From: CAWULT01 sp963923455
GTDB taxonomy: Bacteria; Acidobacteriota; Vicinamibacteria; Vicinamibacterales; UBA2999
Reading direction: 5' to 3'
DNA: 28,003 nucleotides
NCBI GenBank assembly: GCA_963923455.1
Contig: CAWULT010000059.1
Span: 1-28,003, forward strand
In this document: positions 23,130 through 28,003 of the stretch, piece by piece
Position numbering within the stretch: the first letter of the stretch is position 1
Layout: each line of letters starts with the position of its first letter
Made by a program: the position numbers and the translations under genes
The notes under the pieces: model-generated
The model's database searches: none
What the model was told of the DNA's origin: nothing
The model's input: only the letters and a program-made list of their open reading frames with translations

Positions 23130-23852
23130 ATGCTTCGCGTGACACGGCTTGCGGCCGTGATGCTGCCCGTCGTCGGTCTGCTGCTCCTGCTGACCGCGCA
23201 ACTCCCGGCCGAACCGATCGATCCGCTGCGCCTGGCGGTGATGAGCTCCGGCGCCGGTGGTATCCACGCGGTACGCTTCAGCGGCGTGGGCACCCTGTTC
23301 GCCGCCGCGCCCGCGTCGGCGCCGGGGGCGTCCTTGATCCGCATGCCGCTGCAGCGGTACGACGCCGAGGTGGACTACCCGTCGGCGACCATGCGCGAGC
23401 ACCTCACCCGGGTGCCGTCTCCCGATCCCGCCACGGGCATCAGCATCGCCCCCGCGCCCGCGGACGTGGTGGTCACGGGCCGCGACGGGATGGAAGACCT
23501 CGTGCCGCAGGCGTGGCTGACCCCGCACGGGTTCCTGAAGGCCGCGCGCCGCCACCGAGCCAGGGTCCGGCGCCTCGACCGGGAGACGGAGGTCTCGTTC
23601 GAGTATCGGGGCCAGCGGATCGTCGGCTATCTCGATCAGCGCTATCAGGTGGATCGCGTGCAGACGTGGGAGCGCGGCGCCGGCGGCACCCCTGTGCTCG
23701 TCGAGACGCGCTATCGCGACTACGAGCCGATGTGGGGTGGCGGCCGGTTCCCGCGCCACATCATCCGCACCCACGACGGGCAGCCCACCCTCGACGTCTG
23801 GGTCTGGGCCGCGAGGGCCAATCCGCCGGCCCGCGCGCAGAAGCGTTCGTAA
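23130..23852 (+). CDS. Secreted stand-alone N-terminal domain of MBL-fold proteins (unknown function)
   Basis: A 240-residue exported protein with signal sequence MLRVTRLAAVMLPVVGLLLL and probable cleavage after LPA (about residue 28). The body shows QRYDAEVDYPSATMREHLTR, QAWLTPHGFLKAARRH, RIVGYLDQRYQVDRVQTW and TRYRDYEPMWGGGRFPRHII. I recognise this as the beta-rich domain that, in many soil bacteria, precedes a metallo-beta-lactamase domain in one chain. Here the chain stops before that domain: no HxHxDH motif occurs and the next gene is a transporter. A GGGGA sequence four bases before the ATG is a good ribosome-binding site, and a TACTCT hexamer lies at 23090-23095. It is either a natural single-domain version or a remnant of a longer gene. 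Function unknown. Confidence 0.75.
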   Translation: MLRVTRLAAVMLPVVGLLLLLTAQLPAEPIDPLRLAVMSSGAGGIHAVRFSGVGTLFAAAPASAPGASLIRMPLQRYDAEVDYPSATMREHLTRVPSPDPATGISIAPAPADVVVTGRDGMEDLVPQAWLTPHGFLKAARRHRARVRRLDRETEVSFEYRGQRIVGYLDQRYQVDRVQTWERGAGGTPVLVETRYRDYEPMWGGGRFPRHIIRTHDGQPTLDVWVWAARANPPARAQKRS

Positions 23853-23862
23853 GCCGGCCGCC

Positions 23863-25197
23863 GTGTCCGCCCCGGTCGACATCGCCGCGGTCGTCGACCA
23901 TGGGCGGCTGCGCCCGTTCCAGATCCAGGCGTTCCTGCTGATCGGCGCCTGCCTGATCATGGACGGCTTCGACGTCCAGGCGATCGGCTACGTCGCGCCC
24001 GCCCTCGTCCGCGAGTGGGGCGTTCCCAGCGCGGCGATGGGGCCCGTCTTCAGCGCCGGACTCGTCGGCCTGTTCATCGGATCGTTCTTCGTCAGCACGC
24101 TGGCCGACCGCGCCGGCCGCCGCCCGGTGATGCTGGGCGCCACGGCCTTCTTCTCGGTCTGCACCCTGTTGACGGCACGTGCCGGCACGCTGAACGGCCT
24201 GCTCGCGCTTCGGTTCCTGGCGGGATGCGGCCTCGGCGCGATCCTGCCCAATGCCACGGCGCTCGTGGGTGAGTACAGCCCGCGCCGGATGCGCGTGTTC
24301 GTCACGATGGTGGTGACCAACGGCTTCACCGTGGGCGCCATGCTCGGCGGCTTCCTGGCAACGTGGCTGATTCCCGCGTACGGCTGGCGAGCGGTGTTCG
24401 TCGTCGGCGGCGTCGTGCCGCTCCTGCTGCTGGCGCCGATGGCGCTGTGGCTGCCCGAGTCGCTCCAGTGGCTGGCCCTGCGCGGGGGCGACCCGGCCCG
24501 CGTCGGGCGCTGGTTGCGGCGCCTCACCCCGGAATCGGCGGCCGACGGCGTGGCCGTGCTCGCCGCGCCGGTGGCGCCCGGGGGCGTGCCGCTCCTGCGT
24601 GTCTTCGCGGACGGCCGGGCGCCCGGCACGGCGTTGCTCTGGGTCGCGAACTTCGCCAACGTCCTCAACGCGTACTTCGTCTCGAGCTGGCTGCCGACGG
24701 TGTTGCGCGACGCGGGCGAGTCCGCCTCGACCGCCGTGCTGGCCGGCACAGCCGTGCAGGCCGGCGGCGCGATCGGGACGCTCGCGCTCGGCTGGCTCGC
24801 CCAGCGCACCGGGTTCGTGCCGGTGCTGGCGGCCTGCTTCGCGTTGTCGGCCGCCAATCTCGCCGTCCTGGGCCAGCCCGGGCTGGCGCCGCCGCTGCTG
24901 TTCACCATCGCGTTCCTGACCGGCCTCGGCATTTTCGGCGGGCAGCCCGGCCTCAACGCCTTCGCGGCGGGGTACTATCCCACCGAGCTGCGGTCGACGG
25001 GTATCGGCGCGGGCCTCGGGATCGGACGCCTCGGCGCGATCCTCGGCCCGCTGATCGCCGGGGAGCTGATCCGACGGCAGTGGCCGTCCGGCGACGTGTT
25101 CCGTGCGGCCGTCGTGCCGGCCCTCGTGGCGATGGCGGCGATGCTCCTGATGCGGCTGGCTCCCGGGCCGGAGCGGGCGGCCGGGATGGATTCGTGA
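23863..25197 (+). CDS. MFS transporter, aromatic acid:proton symporter (AAHS) type
   Basis: A 444-residue inner-membrane carrier with 12 predicted helices. After a short N-terminus (VSAPVDIAAVVDHGRLRPFQ) comes helix 1 with DGFDVQAIGYVAPAL, the AAHS signature whose Asp is essential in PcaK. The loop 2-3 motif is STLADRAGRRPVM (G-x3-D-R-x-GRR type). Helix 4 has RFLAGCGLGAILPNATALVGEYSPRR, where the R-F-x-G-x-G-x-G motif of the family is recognisable. The second half repeats the design with GYYPTELRSTGIGAGLGIGR. The GTG start lies ten bases after the preceding stop. AAHS carriers import benzoate- or hydroxybenzoate-like acids; with hmgA three genes upstream, homogentisate or a related hydroxyaryl acid is a sensible guess. 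Confidence 0.88.
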   Translation: MSAPVDIAAVVDHGRLRPFQIQAFLLIGACLIMDGFDVQAIGYVAPALVREWGVPSAAMGPVFSAGLVGLFIGSFFVSTLADRAGRRPVMLGATAFFSVCTLLTARAGTLNGLLALRFLAGCGLGAILPNATALVGEYSPRRMRVFVTMVVTNGFTVGAMLGGFLATWLIPAYGWRAVFVVGGVVPLLLLAPMALWLPESLQWLALRGGDPARVGRWLRRLTPESAADGVAVLAAPVAPGGVPLLRVFADGRAPGTALLWVANFANVLNAYFVSSWLPTVLRDAGESASTAVLAGTAVQAGGAIGTLALGWLAQRTGFVPVLAACFALSAANLAVLGQPGLAPPLLFTIAFLTGLGIFGGQPGLNAFAAGYYPTELRSTGIGAGLGIGRLGAILGPLIAGELIRRQWPSGDVFRAAVVPALVAMAAMLLMRLAPGPERAAGMDS

Positions 25198-25204
25198 GGT
25201 GCGT

Positions 25205-26179
25205 GTGAGAGCGGTTCGCGTGCATGCGAAGGGCGGGCCCGAGGCGCTGCGGTACGAGGACGTGCCGGTGCCCGAGCCCGGGGCGGGTCAGGCCCTCGTC
25301 CGGATTGCGGCGTCGGGGGTGAACTTCATCGACGTCCAGTACCGGACCGGCAAGTACCCGGTGCCGGCGCTGCCGTTCACGGTCGGCATGGAGGCGGCCG
25401 GTGTCGTCGAGCGGGTGGGCGAGGGCGTCACCGGACTGCGGGCCGGCGACCGCGTCGCGTGGACGATGGTGCTCGGCAGCTACGCCGAGTTCGCCGTCGT
25501 GCCGGCCGTGCGGCTCGTGCCGGTGCCGGAGGGCGTGAGCGTGGAGACGGCGGCGGCGGTGATGCTGCAGGGGACGACCGCGCACTACCTGACGCACAGC
25601 ACGTTCCCGCTGCAGCCGGGCGACACCGCCCTCGTGCACGCGGGCGCCGGCGGTGTCGGGCAGCTCATCGTCCAGGCGGCGAAGATTCGCGGGGCCCGGG
25701 TGATTGCGACGGCCGGCAGCGAGGCGAAGGCCGCGATTGCCCGCGGCGTCGGCGCCGACGAGGTGATCGTGTACACCGCGCAGGACTTCGAGACCGAGGT
25801 GAGACGGCTCACCGGAGGCCGTGGCGTGGACGTGGTCTACGACTCGGTGGGGAAGGACACGTTCGACCGGAGCCTGAACTGCCTGCGCCCGCGCGGCGTG
25901 CTCGCGCTGTTCGGCTTCTCGAGCGGCCCCGTGCCGCCGTTCGACCCGGCCGTGCTGGGCGCGAAGGGGTCGCTGTTCCTGACGCGCCCGGGCCTCAACC
26001 AGCACATCGCGACGCGCGAGGAACTGCTGCAGCGGACCGGCGACGTGTTCGCGTGGCTGGCCTCGGGACGGATGCGGCTGGCGATCGACCGCGTACTGCC
26101 GCTGGCCGAGGCGGCCGAGGCGCACCGCGCGCTCGAGGCACGGCAGACGGCCGGCAAGATCCTGCTGGTGGTCGGCTAG
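25205..26179 (+). CDS. NADPH:quinone oxidoreductase-like enzyme (zinc-free MDR)
   Basis: A 324-residue medium-chain reductase of the QOR group. The GroES-like half has GPEALRYEDVPVPEPG, IAASGVNFIDVQYRTGKYPV and PFTVGMEAAGVVERVGEGV. The Rossmann half has VHAGAGGVGQLIVQAAKIRGA with the NADPH-binding A-x2-G-x2-G pattern, then GADEVIVYTAQDF and GVDVVYDSVGKDTF. No zinc-binding Cys/His set is present, as expected for quinone reductases. Length matches E. coli QorA. The GTG at 25205 is favoured because GAGG lies five bases before it; the GTG at 25199 is also possible. It begins within ten bases of the transporter stop, so the two are probably cotranscribed. The true substrate may be a quinone or an enone rather than an aromatic-pathway intermediate. 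Confidence 0.9.
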   Translation: MRAVRVHAKGGPEALRYEDVPVPEPGAGQALVRIAASGVNFIDVQYRTGKYPVPALPFTVGMEAAGVVERVGEGVTGLRAGDRVAWTMVLGSYAEFAVVPAVRLVPVPEGVSVETAAAVMLQGTTAHYLTHSTFPLQPGDTALVHAGAGGVGQLIVQAAKIRGARVIATAGSEAKAAIARGVGADEVIVYTAQDFETEVRRLTGGRGVDVVYDSVGKDTFDRSLNCLRPRGVLALFGFSSGPVPPFDPAVLGAKGSLFLTRPGLNQHIATREELLQRTGDVFAWLASGRMRLAIDRVLPLAEAAEAHRALEARQTAGKILLVVG

Positions 26180-26231
26180 GCGCGCCCGGCGAAGGCGTCG
26201 GGTCGTGGACGCCCGGCGCAGGACCGGGGCG

Positions 26232-26849
26232 TCAGTCGCGCGGCGCGCGGCCATGCGTGATCCAGCCGTGCGTGCGCGGCGCGCCCGGCACGTAGAAGCT
26301 GCGCAGCCCGGACGTGCTGAACCCGTGCCTGGCGAGCATCGCCGTCACGGGGCGCGTCAGGTGGCAGCCGCAGGCGACGATGCCCTCGAGCCAGTCGAGG
26401 CGGCGCTGCCACCGCTGGACGCCCGGGTCGGCGGCTAGTCCGTGCTCGAGCACGAGCAACTGCCCGTTGGGGCCGAGCACCCGGCGGAGTTCCACGAGCA
26501 CCGCGTCCGGATCCCGCACCGAGCACAGGGTGAGCAGACTGACCGCCGTGTCGATCGAGCCGTCGGCGACTGGTAGCCGCTCGGCGTCCCCGGCCCGGAC
26601 CTCCACCGGCAGGCCCGCTGCCGCCACGCGCGTGCGGGCGCGATCGCGCATGCCCTCGCTGGGCTCGACGCCGATCACCTGGTCGACGCCGCGAGAGTAG
26701 AACGGGAGGCTCAGGCCGCTGCCGAACCCGATCTCGAGCACCCGGCCGCGGGCGTGGTGCAGGACCTCGGCGCGCAGCCGCTCGAACACCGGTGACGACG
26801 TGAGGGCATCGTTGATCAGCGGAAAGACGCGGCGTTCGTAGAACCCCAT
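26232..26849 (-). CDS. Class I SAM-dependent methyltransferase (METTL7/UbiE-like)
   Basis: A 205-residue Rossmann methyltransferase. Motif I is RVLEIGFGSG (about 36-45), then VIGVEPSEGM with the acidic Glu that holds the SAM ribose, DAERLPVADGSIDTAVS, and VLGPNGQLLVLEHG. The C-terminal stretch WLEGIVACGCHLTRPVTAML resembles the GCCLTR region of METTL7-type thiol/lipid methyltransferases. Methyl acceptor unknown. The gene follows a secreted metallo-hydrolase on the same strand with a 34-base gap, and has a very G-rich ribosome-binding stretch (GGGAGGGGGGGG) before the ATG. It converges with the quinone oxidoreductase gene; the 52 bases between the stops show no clear terminator. Confidence 0.88.
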   Translation of the reverse strand: MGFYERRVFPLINDALTSSPVFERLRAEVLHHARGRVLEIGFGSGLSLPFYSRGVDQVIGVEPSEGMRDRARTRVAAAGLPVEVRAGDAERLPVADGSIDTAVSLLTLCSVRDPDAVLVELRRVLGPNGQLLVLEHGLAADPGVQRWQRRLDWLEGIVACGCHLTRPVTAMLARHGFSTSGLRSFYVPGAPRTHGWITHGRAPRD

Positions 26850-26883
26850 GCGGCCCCCCCCTCCCGGCGCCCCGCCGGCGACG

Positions 26884-27783
26884 TCAGTCGTAGTACGCCG
26901 GAGCCTTCTTCAGTTTCGCGTGCCCGGTGAAGTCGTGCTGGATCCAGAGCTGCGCCCCGGTGCGGGCAAGGAAGGCCTCCACGTCCCGCCGTGCCGCGCG
27001 CGTCTGGGCCTCGTTGACCTCGAAGTTCGGATACCGGTCCAGCGTGCGTTCCTGGGGGTAGTGGTACAGGTCGCCTGACAGCAGGACGCCGCCCGTCTGC
27101 GCGAGCTTCACGTACAGCACCTGATGCCCTTCGGTGTGGCCCGGCGCGAGCTTGATCACGACCGCGCCGTCGCCGAAGACGTCGTGCTCCGCCTTCGTCA
27201 GGATGGTCGTCCGGCTGCCCTTCAGCCGCGAGAAGGTCTCCGGGCGCGACGTGGGCAGCAGGCGCGCGCCGAACATCGCGTCGCGCTCGACCTGGCGGAC
27301 CAGCCACGTGGCCGACGCGAACAGGTTGGCGTTGGCCGTGTGATCCCAGTGGTGATGCGAGAGCGCGAGGTGCGTGACGTCCGTCGGCGCGAAGCCGCTG
27401 GCCTTGAGCTGATCCTGCAGGGACCGCGTCAGCACGACGCGTCGGCCCCGCCCGTCCGGCAGCATCAGCTGCTGCTCGACCGGCGCGCCGTTCGGCTTCC
27501 ACGCGCTGTCCGGGATTGCGCCCGTGTCCCACAGCAGCACGCCCCTGGGATGCACCACGAGGTAGGCGCCCACGGAGAGGTCGGTGACGCCGACGTCCTC
27601 CTTGGTCAGGTGGTAACGCGTCGGATCGGAGCCGAGCGTTCCGCCGTCGAGGACGTAGAGCCGGATCGTGGCGGCCTTCGGCTGCGCGGCGCCGCCCGGG
27701 GCCGCCGCCCCGCGGGTTCCGGTCAGGGCGAAGGTGGCCACTGCGACCGCCGCCGCCAGGTACAGAGCTCTCGCTGGTCTCAT
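26884..27783 (-). CDS. Secreted metallo-beta-lactamase-fold hydrolase (AHL-lactonase-like)
   Basis: A 299-residue exported protein with a signal peptide (MRPARALYLAAAVAVATFAL, cleavage probably near residue 26). The metal site HxHxDH is present as SHHHWDH (His143, His145, Asp147, His148), followed by LAPGHTEGHQVLYV (third-shell His) and LLSGDLYH (bridging Asp). A late IQHDF gives the final His. The pattern around GAYLVVHPRGVLLWDTG is shared with N-acyl-homoserine lactonases of the AttM/AiiA group, but many members act on other lactones or esters. Periplasmic export is unusual for classic AHL lactonases. It leads a two-gene unit with the methyltransferase. No good promoter is visible; a GATATG hexamer lies about 20 bases before the ATG. 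Confidence 0.87.
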   Translation of the reverse strand: MRPARALYLAAAVAVATFALTGTRGAAAPGGAAQPKAATIRLYVLDGGTLGSDPTRYHLTKEDVGVTDLSVGAYLVVHPRGVLLWDTGAIPDSAWKPNGAPVEQQLMLPDGRGRRVVLTRSLQDQLKASGFAPTDVTHLALSHHHWDHTANANLFASATWLVRQVERDAMFGARLLPTSRPETFSRLKGSRTTILTKAEHDVFGDGAVVIKLAPGHTEGHQVLYVKLAQTGGVLLSGDLYHYPQERTLDRYPNFEVNEAQTRAARRDVEAFLARTGAQLWIQHDFTGHAKLKKAPAYYD

Positions 27784-27925
27784 CGGGTCGAATTCTCCGG
27801 GCCATATCCTCGCACGACCTGGGGTGGCCGTTCGACCCGGACCGGCGGCGAGGCCTGAGCCCTCCGCCGCGGGGCGTGCCAGCGTGGCCCTGGCGCCCGT
27901 GCGACCCGCCAGTCTCCGGCGCGCG

Positions 27926-28003
27926 TCAGGCCGGCCGGCGCGGTGCCGGCCGCCCGCGCAGGGCGATGACGCCCAGACCCGTCAGCGCCGCGAAGGTGCC
28001 GCC
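27926..28003 (-). CDS. C-terminal tail of a membrane-anchored protein, possibly PEP-CTERM type
   Basis: The last 25 codons of a minus-strand gene that enters from beyond the window. The tail GGTFAALTGLGVIALRGRP ends in PAPRRPA: a short Gly/Ala/Leu helix followed by a basic cluster. This is how PEP-CTERM/exosortase sorting signals end, but the diagnostic Pro-Glu-Pro would lie outside the window, so a plain membrane anchor is equally possible. The 142 bases between it and the hydrolase start show no other gene. Confidence 0.4.
   Translation of the reverse strand, partial: GGTFAALTGLGVIALRGRPAPRRPA

Noticed and set aside
20384..23344. A minus-strand open frame of 986 codons opposite hmgA and its neighbour
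   Set aside because: Composition is typical of an antisense shadow, and hmgA with its iron ligands is certain on the plus strand.
26180..26231. Terminator between the convergent quinone oxidoreductase and methyltransferase genes
   Set aside because: The visible GC-rich strings (GCCCGGCG twice) are direct, not inverted, and no U-run is present.

Overview
The window is GC-rich, tightly packed bacterial DNA with stacked genes and many 4-base start/stop overlaps (ATGA, GTGA). Gene content and style suggest an environmental Gram-negative bacterium, most likely an Acidobacteriota member near Vicinamibacteria. The clues are ECF sigma/short anti-sigma pairs, PQQ-type quinohaemoproteins, outer-membrane lipoproteins and a possible C-terminal sorting tail. 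The lineage is an inference; no rRNA or marker gene is present. I see no tRNA, IS element, CRISPR array, phage gene or clear sign of recent transfer.

Layout. (1) 1-2662, minus strand: tripartite RND efflux operon read TolC, membrane-fusion lipoprotein, permease (cut by the window edge). (2) 2725-3599, plus: ECF sigma factor and short zinc-finger anti-sigma, divergent from the efflux operon, then a convergent class-II-like cytochrome c lipoprotein (3612-4166). (3) 4306-8465: HEAT-repeat protein and degenerate-motif HD-GYP protein that share an N-terminal module, facing a PPM/SpoIIE-type phosphatase. (4) 8585-14935: exopolysaccharide trio of BcsA-like synthase without PilZ, a 1217-residue TPR/outer-membrane barrel protein and a GH8 lipoprotein, overlapping end to end. 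(5) 14959-16911, minus: RodZ-like HTH membrane protein and a ParB-N protein fused to what looks like a degenerate histidine kinase core. (6) 17137-19008, minus: cytochrome c/PQQ propeller dehydrogenase. (7) 19258-20650, plus: VTC-domain protein and DUF4956 membrane protein. (8) 20699-26179, plus: homogentisate dioxygenase, two secreted proteins of unknown role, an AAHS-type aromatic acid transporter and a quinone oxidoreductase-like enzyme. (9) 26232-27783, minus: secreted metallo-beta-lactamase-fold hydrolase and a SAM methyltransferase. (10) the last 78 bases hold the tail of another minus-strand gene.

How parts may work together. The polysaccharide trio lies beside an HD-GYP protein, so cyclic-di-GMP control is plausible although the synthase lacks a PilZ domain. 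The homogentisate gene with an AAHS transporter points to aromatic compound use, but the remaining enzymes of that pathway are not here. The most unusual items are the ParB-N/kinase-like fusion next to a RodZ-like protein, the module shared by the HEAT and HD-GYP proteins, a PhoB-style 11-base direct repeat upstream of the polyphosphate-polymerase-like VTC gene, and several promoters whose -10 box lies only 7-12 bases before the start codon, suggesting leaderless mRNAs.
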